Source of the DNA: DATFVJ01 sp963851085
GTDB taxonomy: Bacteria; Actinomycetota; Actinomycetes; Streptosporangiales; Streptosporangiaceae
Assembly: GCA_963851085.1 (NCBI GenBank)
Contig: CAWKNX010000004.1
Span: forward strand, 404,215 to 468,214
Reading direction: 5' to 3'
Length of the DNA stretch: 64,000 bases
This document shows positions 1 through 9,392 of this stretch, piece by piece (position 1 is the first letter of the stretch; the number at the start of each line of letters is the position of its first letter). Both the position numbers and the translations under genes were made by a program. The notes beneath the pieces were generated by a model, which saw only the letters and a program-made list of their open reading frames with translations, did not search any database and was not told the DNA's origin.

Positions 1-437
1 TCCAGATGCCGCCCGAGCTGATCGCGGTCGAGCTTATGTCGTGCGGCAGGACCGACGCCGCGGTCATCGACGCCCTCGCCGGGCGGCTGCCGCGCTACGG
101 GCTCGTGCCCTTCACCGTGATGCGCGAGAGCGTCGGCTTGTTGTTCAACCGCATCTGGCACGCCACCCGGCGCGAATGCCTGATGGTCGTCGCCGAGGGC
201 GTATCCACCCCCGAGGAGGTCGACCGCATCTGGCGACTCTCGCTCGGCACGGCGCTGGGACCGTTCCGGCTCATGGACCGGATCGGCCTCGACGTCACGC
301 TCGCCGTCGAGGAGCACTACGCCAGCATTCGCGACGGCATCCCCACCGCCCCGCGGGAACTGCTGCGCGACTACGTCGACAAGGGGTTCCTCGGCCTCAA
401 GTCCGGCAGGGGCTTCTACGACGACTACGGCGACTGA
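1..437 (+). CDS. 3-hydroxyacyl-CoA dehydrogenase, C-terminal part (cut by window edge)
   Basis: This is the C-terminal part of an NAD-dependent 3-hydroxyacyl-CoA dehydrogenase of fatty-acid beta-oxidation. The frame is open at the left window edge, so the start and the N-terminal Rossmann domain lie outside. About 145 residues are visible and fit the helical dimerisation domain: PFTVMRESVGLLFNRI near the start, DRIGLDV in the middle, and a closing GLKSGRGFYDDYGD, which is the usual C-terminal signature of the family. No gene follows on the same strand for over 300 bases, so it probably ends its transcription unit. Confidence 0.85.
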   Translation, partial: QMPPELIAVELMSCGRTDAAVIDALAGRLPRYGLVPFTVMRESVGLLFNRIWHATRRECLMVVAEGVSTPEEVDRIWRLSLGTALGPFRLMDRIGLDVTLAVEEHYASIRDGIPTAPRELLRDYVDKGFLGLKSGRGFYDDYGD

Positions 438-774
438 CCGTCGCGTATGACGGGTAATAAGAGGCGGGTGGCTCCTGGCACCGCCAGCGCCGGATCGCCG
501 ACTCGGGGCGTGTGCGCTGACAACTTCCGCGCCGTAGCCGGCGCGCCCGATTGACCAGTTCTGTTCTCCCTGCCCTTGCCCGGTCATCGCCTGGTGTGTC
601 GTAAGCGGATCGTCCAGCGCGATCAGTTAGTGACACGGCAGTCGCGTCTGTGGCAGTCTGTATGGGCTGAGCCGAGAGGAGGTGCGACACCCGTGTCGAT
701 GCTGGTTTCCGCGCCTCCTGGAGCTGACTGACCGAGCGCAGCCGCAGGTGGCGCCACCTTCGAAAGGTGGCCCC
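438..774. other. intergenic stretch without a recognised gene
   Basis: Open frames here are short or antisense and resemble nothing I know. The last bases hold the ribosome-binding site GAAAGGTGG for the gene at 775. Confidence 0.5.
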
Positions 775-1719
775 ATGGCCGTATACATCAAGAGCATCAC
801 CTTCGACTGCGCTGATCCCTACCGCCTGGCACAGTTCTGGAGGCAGCTGACCGGGTTCAGCGAAGACCCGGACAACGGCAGCGCTCCCGATGCCCCGGAG
901 GCTCTGCTGCTCTCGCCGGACGGGTCGCTGGCGCTGCTGTTCATCGCCGTGCCGGAGCCCAAGCACGTCAAGAACCGGGTACACCTTGATCTCGTGCCGC
1001 TCACGAGCCTGCCCGACGAGGAGGTCGACCAACTCCTGCGTATCGGTGCCCGGATGGTCCAGGACCGGCGCCGACCAGACGGCGGCGGATGGGTGGTTCT
1101 CTCCGATCCGGAGGGCAACGAGTTCTGCATCGAGCGCAGTGACGCCGAGCGCGCACCTTTGGCCGGACAGCTCGGCCGTGCATTCGACGCGGTCGCTGGC
1201 CTGATCAGCAACATCCGAGCCGACCAGTGGTCAGCGCCGACCCCATGCACGGACTGGACGGTACGCCAGATGGTCAATCACCTGATCGGCATGAACCGGG
1301 TCTTCGCCGCGCTGCTCGCCGGCCAGCCGCCTCCGCCCAGGCCGTCCGCGGACCATATCGAAGACGACCCGGTCGGCGCCTACCGCGACTCGGCAGCCGC
1401 GCTGCAGGCCGCGTTCGGCCAGCCTGGAGTCCTCGAACGCACCTACCACGGCCCGCTCGGGACCGCCACCGGCGCCGAGCGACTGAAGATCCGGCTCTAC
1501 GACCTCCTCGCCCATGGCTGGGACCTCGCGCAGGCCACAGAGCAGCCCGCCGACCTGCCTGATGATCTAGCCGCACAGTCGCTGGCGTTCGCCCGAACCC
1601 AGCTGACCGAGCAAGCCCGCCCCGGTCGCTTCGGCCCGGCCCAGATCGTCGCCGAACAGGCCCCTGCCATCGAGCGGCTGGCCGCCTTCCTCGGCCGCCC
1701 GGTCAGCACAGGACGCTGA
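775..1719 (+). CDS. VOC (glyoxalase-fold) domain fused to a DinB/mycothiol-type TIGR03086 domain
   Basis: A 314-residue two-domain protein. Residues 1 to about 120 are a glyoxalase/VOC domain: it opens MAVYIKSITFDCADPYRLAQ, carries PEPKHVKNRVHLDL in the middle, and ends DPEGNEFCIE. Residues about 125 to 314 match the TIGR03086/maleylpyruvate-isomerase N-terminal (DinB-like) four-helix domain, with PCTDWTVRQMVNHLIG and LYDLLAHGWDLAQAT. Such domains bind a divalent metal and often act with mycothiol, so a detoxification or thiol-transfer role is plausible; the substrate cannot be told. I chose the ATG at 775 because GAAAGGTGG sits just upstream and the VOC domain starts there. A longer in-frame start at 682 lacks domain homology. 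The next gene starts 4 bases after this stop, so they are co-transcribed. Confidence 0.85.
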   Translation: MAVYIKSITFDCADPYRLAQFWRQLTGFSEDPDNGSAPDAPEALLLSPDGSLALLFIAVPEPKHVKNRVHLDLVPLTSLPDEEVDQLLRIGARMVQDRRRPDGGGWVVLSDPEGNEFCIERSDAERAPLAGQLGRAFDAVAGLISNIRADQWSAPTPCTDWTVRQMVNHLIGMNRVFAALLAGQPPPPRPSADHIEDDPVGAYRDSAAALQAAFGQPGVLERTYHGPLGTATGAERLKIRLYDLLAHGWDLAQATEQPADLPDDLAAQSLAFARTQLTEQARPGRFGPAQIVAEQAPAIERLAAFLGRPVSTGR

Positions 1720-1723
1720 GCAG

Positions 1724-2203
1724 ATGACTGATCCGGCGAACCAAGACCTCGTTCCCCCGCGGCTGCGCTGCGGCATCGTCGTGCGTGTCCGGGAGGATGC
1801 CTGCGAAATTGTCAGGGACAGGCAGCTCTGCTCCGTTCGGTACGCGACGCCGTTTCCGTCGCCGCGGACCGAACGGGTGTCACCTGGTCACCTGGTGGCC
1901 ATCGCGGCCGCGCCGGACGGCACCGAGGCGGTGGTGTGGCGGTGGTATGACGCCGTCGTGCTCGGCGCGGAGGCCGGCTTGATCAGGCTGTGGGAGCCCT
2001 CGCACGGCGAAGTCCTGGCCCAGCCACGGCCCGCGCACCAGTCCCCACAGCCCGGAACTCGTGCCTACCTGTCCGCCGGCCTGCCCGGCGCCGGCTGGTG
2101 GGTCGCCGGCGGCGCCGCTGCCAGCGCGGAGGACGCCGACGTCGAGCTGGACGAGGTCGAGCAGCTCTACACCGAGCGCGATCTCTGGAAGACCCTGGTA
2201 TGA
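1724..2203 (+). CDS. hypothetical protein, co-transcribed with the VOC-DinB gene
   Basis: A 159-residue protein that I do not recognise. It starts four bases after the stop of the VOC-DinB gene, so it very likely shares its mRNA. It has no signal peptide or membrane segment. The middle is rich in Trp (AVVWRWYDAVVLG, LIRLWEPSHG) and the C-terminus is acidic (EDADVELDEVEQLYTERDLW). The first half has a beta-strand-like pattern (CGIVVRVREDACEIV). A binding or accessory protein is possible, but nothing specific can be claimed. Confidence 0.65.
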   Translation: MTDPANQDLVPPRLRCGIVVRVREDACEIVRDRQLCSVRYATPFPSPRTERVSPGHLVAIAAAPDGTEAVVWRWYDAVVLGAEAGLIRLWEPSHGEVLAQPRPAHQSPQPGTRAYLSAGLPGAGWWVAGGAAASAEDADVELDEVEQLYTERDLWKTLV

Positions 2204-2970
2204 GATCCGGAGAACTCGGGCCCCATGCACGCACGCGAAACATGTCCAGCCGACGGAACTGTCCACGGGAACCTCGCAGATGGGAGGCCATGCCCGCTCA
2301 GGAGCGTCCCGTATACCCCGCCCGATGAAGATTCTCCCTGGGGTGCCCTATCCGGCACACCCGTCTCCGCCCGCGGCAGTCCGGCACACAAACCGCGGTT
2401 CGGTGCGGCTCGGGCGGCGATGCGGGCCGGCGCGGCTGCCATACAGACGGCGGCTCGGTGTGCGTTCTCCCCCGGCCGCTCTATCACTCAGCGTGATGCC
2501 GTCTATCGACGTAGCCCAATGCCGGCCGTCGACTCGGTGTGGCGTAACTGCCCTGGAGGTCCCCGTCGGGCGAGGTATCCGTGGATGCCGTGAGCGAGCG
2601 GCCCGGCCGCCGCCGAGTAGATCCGCCTGACCTGACCTGGCGCGCCCTATGCGGCAGATCCGTGCGTTTCCGGGGTGGAGTCCAGCGCGTACTTGTGCGA
2701 GCTTTGGGGTCGCCGTCAGCGCGATGTGCGCGAACAGCAAGGACGTGGCCGCGGGCGCCGAGCCGCTGTTATGGCGCGAATCCCTGCCTGTGCTCCGGCG
2801 CCAGGGGCGATCGGGCACCGCCGGCTGCACCGGGTCGGGGAACGGCTGGGCCACGCAGTGGTCAGCTTCCCGCTGCTGCTCCGGCTGGGATAACTTCAAG
2901 GGCGGCGAAACCAGTGACGGTCCCAGGTGTGGACAGTGGAGCCCGCCCGCCGGGCTTGAGGAGTGAGACG
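2204..2970. other. 767-base stretch without a supported gene
   Basis: Several frames are open on both strands, as expected at this GC content, but none has family features or a convincing ribosome-binding site. It may contain gene debris that can no longer be read. The final bases (TTGAGGAGTGAG) are the ribosome-binding site of the next gene. Confidence 0.4.
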
Positions 2971-3366
2971 ATGGACGGTGACGCCCAGATCAGGGCCAGG
3001 ATCATGGAGCATTGGCGGGCCTCCGAGCAGGGGGACAGCGCGGCGGAGCACGCCATCTACGCGGCGGACGCGATCTTGGATTACCCGCAATCGGGGGAAC
3101 GGTTCCGCGGCCGCGCGGCCATTGCGGCGCAGCGCGGTGGCCATCCGGCGGACCGGCACTTTACCGTGCTCCGGATCAGCGGCAACGGGGACGTATGGGT
3201 GAGCGAGTGCGTGATCAGCTACGACGGCGTGCCGTCCCACTCGGTGAGCATCATGGAGTTCTCCGGCGGCCTCGTCGCCCATGAGACGCAGTACTTTGCC
3301 GATCCCTTCGACCCGCCCGGGTGGCGGGCAGCGCTGGCCGAGCCGATGCAGGACCGTTCAGGCTGA
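2971..3366 (+). CDS. SnoaL-like / nuclear transport factor 2-like protein
   Basis: A 131-residue protein with the fold pattern of the SnoaL-like (NTF2) family: an N-terminal helix (IMEHWRASEQGDSAAEHAIYAADAILDYPQ is its span, residues 11 to 40), a conserved loop GERFRGRAAIAAQRG, then alternating strands ending HETQYFADPFDPP. Members are small polyketide cyclases, isomerases or stress proteins with a conical pocket. The DYPQSGERFRG segment and the C-terminal YFADPFDPPGWR are typical of a common actinobacterial subgroup of unknown substrate. The ATG at 2971 follows GAGGAGTGAG, and the longer frame upstream has no homology. Confidence 0.75.
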   Translation: MDGDAQIRARIMEHWRASEQGDSAAEHAIYAADAILDYPQSGERFRGRAAIAAQRGGHPADRHFTVLRISGNGDVWVSECVISYDGVPSHSVSIMEFSGGLVAHETQYFADPFDPPGWRAALAEPMQDRSG

Positions 3367-3532
3367 TGCGGACGATCGCCAGAGTCACGTCGGGCTTGTC
3401 ATCGGCGCGGTTGATCCAATGAGCGGTTGTCTGGGCGTATCTTCCACCCCCGGGCCACCCGACCAGGGCGCCAGTTTCGGTGCACTACCGCCGGAGCTGG
3501 GTGATCTTGGCGAGGGCTGATACCCTCACGAC

Positions 3533-4369
3533 GTGCGTTTCGCCTTCAAGACCGCGCCGCAAAACACCACCTGGCCGGACATGCTGGCCGTCTGGAAGGA
3601 AGCCGACGACATCGAGATCTTCGAGTCGGGCTGGACCTTCGATCACTTCTACCCGATCTTCTCCGACCCGGCTGGCCCGTGCCTTGAGGGCTGGGTGACG
3701 ACGACCGCGCTCGCGCAGGCCACCCGCCGGCTGCGGGTGGGAACGCTTGTCACCGGTATCCACTACCGCCATCCAGCGGTGCTGGCCAACATGGCCGCGA
3801 CGTTGGACGTCATCTCGGGAGGACGGCTGGAGATCGGCATCGGCGCGGGCTGGAACGAAGAGGAGTCCGGCGCCTATGGCATCGCGCTGGGCAGTCCCCG
3901 TGAGCGCAGCGACCGGTTCGAGGAGGCCTGCGAGGTCATCGTGAGCCTGCTGTCGCAGGAGACGACCGACTTCACCGGCAGGTACTACCGGCTCACCAGC
4001 GCGCGATGCGAACCCAAGGGTGTCCAGCGGCCGCACCCACCGATCTGCATCGGTGGCAGCGGTGAGCGGCGCACGCTGCGCACGGCCGCCCGGTTCGCAC
4101 AGCACTGGAACTTCGTGGGCGGCACGCCAGCGGAGTTCGCCCGCAAGCGGGATGTGCTTTATGCGCACTGCGAGGATATCGGCCGTGATCCGAAAGAGAT
4201 CACGTTGTCCAGCCATGTGCGGCTGGACAGCGGCGACATCGGGGCCACGGTCGCGGCGGCGGCCGCGTTCGGTGAACAAGGGCTCGACCTCGCCGTCATC
4301 TACCTCCCGCCACCGCACGACCCGGCCATTCTCGCGCCGCTGGCGCAGGCCCTTTCCGGGCTGCGCTAA
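3533..4369 (+). CDS. LLM-class F420-dependent oxidoreductase
   Basis: A 278-residue member of the luciferase-like monooxygenase superfamily, TIM-barrel enzymes that in actinobacteria mostly use reduced coenzyme F420. It starts at a GTG (MRFAFKTAPQNTTWPDM). Typical signs are FESGWTFDHF, the strand-loop TTTALAQATRRLRVGTLVTG, YRHPAVLANMAATLDVISGG, the glycine-rich GRLEIGIGAGWNEEE, and PPICIGGSGERRTLRTAARF. The length is usual for the family and the frame is intact. It stands alone. About 10 bases downstream a solo IS end begins at 4380. The substrate is unknown. Confidence 0.88.
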   Translation: MRFAFKTAPQNTTWPDMLAVWKEADDIEIFESGWTFDHFYPIFSDPAGPCLEGWVTTTALAQATRRLRVGTLVTGIHYRHPAVLANMAATLDVISGGRLEIGIGAGWNEEESGAYGIALGSPRERSDRFEEACEVIVSLLSQETTDFTGRYYRLTSARCEPKGVQRPHPPICIGGSGERRTLRTAARFAQHWNFVGGTPAEFARKRDVLYAHCEDIGRDPKEITLSSHVRLDSGDIGATVAAAAAFGEQGLDLAVIYLPPPHDPAILAPLAQALSGLR

Positions 4370-4379
4370 CGGTTAAGGG

Positions 4380-4531
4380 TGTGCGGGCCGAGAATCTCGT
4401 CCGTGGCTCTGACCAGCAGGGTTGCCGTCCCGGCCTGTACCGCTTCAGAACTCGACATAGAGCTGTGAACTGCGGTTTGGCCGGATGAGCTGTGCGTGCC
4501 GAGGATGGCATCCATGGCTCTGACCAGCTGA
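4380..4531 (+). repeat. two solo left ends of the 36.6-kb IS family, in direct orientation
   Basis: Two sequences here match the left terminal repeat of the IS at 36614. One starts at 4380 (TGTGCGGGCCGAGAATCTCG, then CTCTGACCAGCAGGGTTGC). The other starts at 4491 (TGTGCGTGCCGAGGATGGC, then CTCTGACCAGCTGAGTT). They lie about 111 bases apart in the same direction with no transposase between them. They are scars of insertion and deletion. The second one replaces the end of the cyclic-nucleotide-binding gene on the opposite strand. Confidence 0.7.
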
Positions 4532-4925
4532 GTTCGGCGGGCCATCAGGGCCGTCAAGATCACGTCAGACAAGTCCGGATCCTCATCTCCATCAGCTGCC
4601 GGAAAGAGACAGGCGAGATCCGGTGGACCTGTCCTGGCTTGGACACCCGGGCGCTCAGATATGTCGCCTGCCCGGCGAGCAGGCGCAGCTCTCCGACGAA
4701 CTGGCCCGTGCCGAAACGGGCGACGGCGGCCTCGGCCGCCCGCGCGGTTGCGGCCCGGACAACCTCTGCCTCTCCGGAATCAACCAGGATCAGGTCATAG
4801 GTAGCCTCGCTGATCCCGGACAGCAGCGCGCCCGATTCCACCTCCTGCGCAGATCCGTAGGCCTGCAGCCGCGCCCACTGCTCATCGCTGAGCGCCGGGA
4901 ACGCCTCATCGCCGTGGTAGGTCAT
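4532..4925 (-). pseudogene. cyclic-nucleotide-binding-domain protein, frameshifted and truncated
   Basis: The minus-strand frame from 4925 begins MTYHGDEAFPALSDEQWARL and continues through a cNMP-binding fold: SGALLSGI, DLILVDSGEAEVV, RFGTGQFVGELRLLAGQ, RVSKPGQVHRISPVSFRQLM. These domains usually form the N-terminus of thioredoxin-reductase-like FAD proteins or of regulators. The frame is lost near 4565. The expected continuation SDVILTALMARRT is readable in another frame and then runs straight into a solo IS end. The gene is therefore broken twice and probably inactive. The missing C-terminal part is not in the window. Confidence 0.7.
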
Positions 4926-4929
4926 CGGT

Positions 4930-5576
4930 TATCGCGTCTTCCGTGCGGCGCGTGCGGTGGCCTGCCGGGCCCGACGGATGGCCGGGTCGTGGTATTCCGC
5001 GCGCGGCGGCTCGCTGTCCGCGCGGCGCGGCGGGTGCCGCTGCACCTGTATCTGCCTCACTGTGTCTCATTCCTTCCGTGCTGGTTGCGCAGGTCAGCAG
5101 TTGTCGCGGGTGATCCCGCCACGCGGGCCGAGGCACTGCCCGGCTTACCTGCCCGCCCGTATATGCCCGGCTGCGCGGCAGGGCAAGGGCCGGGTCATCG
5201 GGGGATGCGCGGCCCGCGACCGGGACGTGCGGGCGGCGACGGTCTCCGCGCGGCCCGCGCAGCCGGGGAGCCGGGCCAGCGAGGTTCTCCGGAAGTAGTG
5301 CGGCAGCCCGAGATCGAGGCCGGTGGTCGCGTCCAGCTTGGCGATCGCCTCCTCTGCCCGGCCGCGGAGACGGGGCTCGAACGCTCCGGCGAACGCCTGC
5401 GAGAGCGCGCCGGCGGGTGTGCTGCCTGAGCGGGTAGCGAATAGCCGGTGCCCTCCTGGTAGAGCTCGGCGCCATGAGCTGGCTGGCGAGCACGACAAGG
5501 ATGCGCCGGCCGGCGCCCGGCCAGGCCGCCGCCTCCTTGAGCGCATCGATCTGGAGCTGCACTGTCTTATCTTCTG
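4930..5576 (-). pseudogene. decayed coding region of unknown family
   Basis: Between the IS3 remnant and the cNMP-binding gene, the minus strand shows consecutive coding-like pieces in different frames. Examples are LQIDALKEAAAWPGAGRRIL near 5555-5490 and FEPRLRGRAEEAIAKLDATT near 5385-5320, the latter followed by LGLPHYF. They look like fragments of one protein with several indels. I do not recognise the family and infer only that a gene used to be here. Confidence 0.35.
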
Positions 5577-6021
5577 CGCTGAGCGCTTCACCGGGCGGAT
5601 TTTATTCTCCGCGCAGTAAGCGTCGAACACCGAGGATGTATACTGGCAGCCGCGGTCAGAATGGAAGATGACCCCGGGCGGTCGCCACTTTTTTTGCGAA
5701 CTCCACCTGCATCCGCAGTTCCGCGATCGTGGATTTATCGTCCCTGGACTCGGCCCGCAGCCGGACCAGCTCGGCCCGCTCGGACTCGCCCAGCGGGGCA
5801 TCCGGGTTCTTCCCGGACTCCGCGGCCTCTCGTGCCACCTTCACCCACTTGCCCAGAGTCATCTCATGGACGCCGATGTTACGGGCGACCTCAGCGACCG
5901 GACGGCCACCGTCAATGACGAAAGCTACCGACTGCGCCTTGTACTCCGGCGTAAATGCGCGGCGTGTCGAACCCATTTCTCGCTCTCCCGACGAATCGGG
6001 CAGCTAAGCCGGGTGTCCACC
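5577..6021 (-). mobile_element. IS3-family element, internally deleted
   Basis: On the minus strand the element begins near 6021 with a typical IS3 end (TGGACACCCGGCTTAG). It contains orfA (5656-5976) and only the late part of orfB, readable around 5695-5577 as GVIFHSDRGCQYTS and FDAYCAENKIRPVKRSAQ, which includes the second catalytic Asp region. The middle of orfB, with the first catalytic Asp, and the far end with the Glu are missing. It cannot transpose on its own. Confidence 0.75.
5656..5976 (-). pseudogene. IS3-family OrfA (helix-turn-helix transposase subunit)
   Basis: A 106-residue OrfA-like protein opening MGSTRRAFTPEYKAQSVAFV, with the HTH segment AEVARNIGVHEMTLGKWVK (residues about 30 to 50) and a C-terminal leucine-zipper-like region GESERAELVRLRAES followed by STIAELRMQVEFAKKVA. 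OrfA binds the IS ends and is normally fused to OrfB by programmed frameshifting. Here the DNA downstream has lost most of orfB, so only the DNA-binding half could be made. Confidence 0.75.
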
Positions 6022-6676
6022 GAAGCGGGCACGGTCCAGGGCCGACCAACCCGGCATCGACTGGATCCTGCTGATCCCGTCCCTGGCGGCTGCCCACACC
6101 CAGACAATCATCCGCCCGGTGACGCCCCGCCAGCTCGTGCCATTCACCCTGCAATGGAACCCCAGCCGGGTGCACACCATAGCCGTTGCCCGATTCGTCC
6201 ACTGCGCGCTGGCTGCAGATCTCCCGCCCGGCTGGCATACCCAGCCCGATCACCTGCACCACACCGAACTAAATCAGGACCTGGACGGACCCCCACCCGA
6301 GCCAGCACCGCGATCAGGCTGCGACCCGGGGAACTGACGCCACGGCGCAACGAACGCGCTGGGGTCGGCGGGCCCTGTGGACGGCGATGCGGCCGCGGCC
6401 AACCCATGCCGCGAGCCACGTGGGTAAGGCCGCCGCGGCATCGGGGCGCGAGCGTAGGTAGATGCTCCCAAAGAGGCCGCACATAATGCTCGTTCGGGTG
6501 CACCCGAAAACGACAGCCCGTCGATCCGATTGGCAGCGCAATCGGCGGTTCGCGCACTTGACGTGGGGGTACGCGCCAGCACGTTCCGTGACGCCGTCGA
6601 TCGCCCGGCCGGCTGAACCTGCCGGGCTTTGCGCCGCCAGTGGCAATCGCGGCGTTGGAGAGACGCGCGGGCGTGT
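6022..6676. other. 655-base stretch without a supported gene
   Basis: It lies between the IS3 end and the cupin gene. Open frames exist on both strands but none shows a recognisable motif. Nothing is called here. Confidence 0.4.
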
Positions 6677-7192
6677 TTACGGGCGCCCGGGGATCACCTG
6701 GGGGGTGAGCTGTTCGATGTCATGGCGGGCGCGCAGCTCGGCGATCGCTGCGTCAAGCGGGCCTGTCGTGCTGGCGACCAGCTCAGCGAGCTCCTTCTGG
6801 TAGTGCTCGTGGCCGGAAGGGGAGACCAGGAAGATCATGCGGGCCGGGCCGGGACCCGGGTTGGCGAACGCGTGCGGGCAGCCGCGCGGGACATACATCA
6901 TGCTCCCTGGCCCGCCGCGGGCCACCGTGGCCTCGGTGTGCGACTCCCAGCTCTGCCAGTTGCCCGGAGTCCGGACCCGCGGTTCGAAGGCGAGCAGGTC
7001 GAGCTGGCCCTCCAGAACATAGAACAGCTCTTCTGCGTTGCGGTGCAGGTGGGCGCCGACGTCGAATCCCGGCCCGATGTCCACGACCTCGAACATCGAC
7101 CAGGACTGCGAGTGCTCGTCGCCCACCTTGAGCGTCATGGCAGGTGAGACCCGTTGGCCCTCACCAGGGCCCAGCACGAAACCATCTGTCAT
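6677..7192 (-). CDS. cupin-domain protein
   Basis: A 171-residue single-domain cupin. Motif 1 is DVGAHLHRNAEELFYVLEG (near residue 45), with the two His and the Glu that bind a metal, and motif 2 is GSMMYVPRGCPHAFAN. The protein therefore has the residues of a metal-binding beta-barrel such as a dioxygenase, isomerase or sensor domain. The C-terminal tail (ELAELVASTTGPLDAAIAEL) is helical. I place the start at the ATG at 7192 (MTDGFVLGPGEGQRV); the open frame runs 23 codons further without homology. It has no co-directional close neighbour, and the substrate is unknown. Confidence 0.8.
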   Translation of the reverse strand: MTDGFVLGPGEGQRVSPAMTLKVGDEHSQSWSMFEVVDIGPGFDVGAHLHRNAEELFYVLEGQLDLLAFEPRVRTPGNWQSWESHTEATVARGGPGSMMYVPRGCPHAFANPGPGPARMIFLVSPSGHEHYQKELAELVASTTGPLDAAIAELRARHDIEQLTPQVIPGRP

Positions 7193-8165
7193 GAACCGGA
7201 TAATCCCACCGCAACAGCCCGCGTCAAGCCGCAGCGGCAACCCGGTCATCTTCAGCATCAAAGGGCCCGCCGCAGACCAGGCAACCGGACCAGGAGGATT
7301 TGACCGCGCGCCGCCCCGAGCGCCTGCTTGAGGGCAGCCACATCCGCGCGCCTGGAAGCGGCCGGCGACAATTGCGGCCTACGGTCTGGTATGCCTGCCA
7401 GCAAGCGGCCTGCACCGCAGGACACGCTGACCGCCCCCAGATCTTGCCCGGCGGGCGGGCCCGCGACGCCAGCATCTTCGGGATTGTGAGTGACCTGGCA
7501 CCCTTGCATCCCCGCAACAACACCCTTTCCCGGTGAGGTCTTCCTCCGCGTGGGCGCGGGCGCAGCGACCGCGCGGACGTGGGTGGCTCCCGAGTGATAT
7601 GTCATGCCAGTCTCTGCCGAGGATCCCGGCCTTCGCTCTCCACGGATGTGCTGGAAATCCCAGCATGCGGGTCGCTCATACGGGCATCGCTGGCAGCGCA
7701 CATGGCCGTGCGACCTGCGGCAGGAGCGCGCATCCCCGCGGCCGGGCGATCAGGAATGAATATGCAACCTGGCTCAGTCTGGCAGGCTTCGACGGATCAA
7801 GCTGGAACAGGAGATGCGCGCGGATAGCCGCCGTTCGGCACGCTCTGGTAGCGGTGTAGGGCGTGGTCAATGGGCGCACCGAACGGGTAATCGGGGCGCC
7901 TGCAGCGCGACGATCTGCTCCGCGCGTACTTCGGCGGCCCCGCCTGGTTCGCCGAACGATCGGCCGTGCCCGGCCGCGGGGCCGCGGTAACAAGCCATCT
8001 GCGAAGCGATGAACGGGAGGAGAAGGCTCGGCCGGTACCCCCCACGAGGGCTGTCAGGCAAGAATCCCGGCAAGAAGCACGATGACGTTGGGCCCGGCAC
8101 GCGGCGAAAGGACCGGCAGCGAGCGTGGCGAAGGTGTGCTCAGGAGTGATCGCGAAATCGCCTGG
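7193..8165. other. about 970 bases without a supported gene
   Basis: I see no recognisable protein, RNA or IS end. One minus-strand frame (7258-7523) has even composition but no motif. It probably holds decayed DNA, in line with the truncated tricorn gene next to it. Confidence 0.35.
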
Positions 8166-8600
8166 TCAGACGGTGGGCGGAGCGGCGGGCGTGCACAGCT
8201 CCAGCGCCTGCAACGCCAGCCGGACGGCGGTGTCGAGCTGGGGATCGCGGCCCGCTGCCCAGTCGTGCGGCGCGATTGTCACCTCGACGTCCGGATCCAC
8301 GCCGTGGTTCTCTACCGCCCAGCCGACGCCGGCGAACCACCAGGCGTACTTCGGCTGCGCCACCAGGGTCCCATCGACCAGCTCGTACTTGAGGTCAACG
8401 CCTCTCACGCCGCCCCAGGTACGGGTGCCGGCCACGGTCGCGATGCCGTAGGACTTCAGCGCCTGGATCACGATGTCGCCGCCGGAACTCGCGTACTCGT
8501 CCGTGATCGCTACGATCGGCCCACGCGGTGCATCGGCCGGGTAGCTCGACGGCTCCTCGTACCGGGACACGTTCCAGCCGATGATGCGCCGATCGGTCCG
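8166..8600 (-). pseudogene. tricorn-type S41 peptidase, C-terminal fragment
   Basis: The fragment matches the catalytic C-terminal part of tricorn-like proteases, large peptidases that process proteasome products. Visible are GWNVSRYEEPSSYP, then PIVAITDEYASSGGD, which includes the nucleophile Ser region, KSYGIATVAGTRTWGG, and the C-terminal GVDPDVEVTIAPHDWAAG. Everything upstream (the beta-propeller, PDZ and most of the core, roughly 900 residues) is gone. At about 8600 the frame joins the tail of a VOC gene, so a deletion joined the two. It is not functional as a peptidase. Confidence 0.8.
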
Positions 8601-8986
8601 GTGTCCTGGCAGATCGATCGAGGCTCCAGTACGCAGAACGGGTTGCCCTCTGGGTCGGCCAGGGCCGTCCACGGGACGTCGTCCTGGCCCACGTCGGCGG
8701 GCGTCGCGCCGAGATCCTGGAGGCGGGCGACCAGGTCCGCCTGATGGGCCGCAGAGGTGGTGGCGAGATCGATGTGCACGCGGTTCTTCACCGTTTCGGG
8801 CTCCGGGACGGTGACGATGTCGACGCAGACTGCGACGGGGTCGGGATAGGTGCAGCCCTCGGGTTCGAGGTTGGTCACGCCGGGTTCCTCGCTGGAAACG
8901 CTCCAGCCGAGCGCATCCGCCCAGAACCGGCCGAGCGCGGAGTCATCCCGAGCCTTCATGTTGAGTTGAACAAGCCGTGTCGCCAT
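8510..8986 (-). CDS. VOC (glyoxalase-fold) protein with a rearranged C-terminus
   Basis: The first 120 residues form a VOC domain: MATRLVQLNMKARDDSALGR, then RFWADALGWSV, PEPETVKNRVHIDL and DPEGNPFCVLEPR. After that the sequence SICQDTGPIGA resembles the start of a second VOC module found in two-domain relatives. It then runs into out-of-frame DNA of the tricorn fragment and stops at 8510. The natural second domain has been lost by deletion. The first domain may still fold. The start is the ATG at 8986. Confidence 0.7.
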   Translation of the reverse strand: MATRLVQLNMKARDDSALGRFWADALGWSVSSEEPGVTNLEPEGCTYPDPVAVCVDIVTVPEPETVKNRVHIDLATTSAAHQADLVARLQDLGATPADVGQDDVPWTALADPEGNPFCVLEPRSICQDTGPIGASSAGTCPGTRSRRATRPMHRVGRS

Positions 8987-9392
8987 GCCGGCGATCTTAT
9001 GCACACCGTCCTGCGACGACATACACAAATACCGTCGCCAAGCAGAGATCAACTCGCTCGCCAACCGCGACAGCCGATGCGCTGGGCGATGTAACCGGGC
9101 CTGCTGAGGCTCTTGGCGATTGCCCACCCCATGCACCTGTAGGTGAACGTGATGCGGCCCAGCTCGGCGTCCCAGCCGCGCTCCGTGGCTCCCGCACCAA
9201 TGCCCGTGGTCGGCGGATCCTGCCGTGCGCTAGGCCCGGTGGAACTGCTCGCGGCGGTCACCTGATGACCCGATCAACCGCCATCACCGGGTACTGCCAA
9301 GAACAATGGTCATGGTCAGGGCGATAGGACCAGCATGCGCAATTGGCAGGCCTTGGTCCTCGGACGCAGTCTCGCCTGGGGAATCCTGACGG
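8987..9392. other. intergenic stretch without a supported gene
   Basis: No recognisable gene. One minus-strand piece near 9200-9080 (AELGRITFTYRCMGWAIAKS) looks protein-like but belongs to no family I know and has no clear start. Confidence 0.3.
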
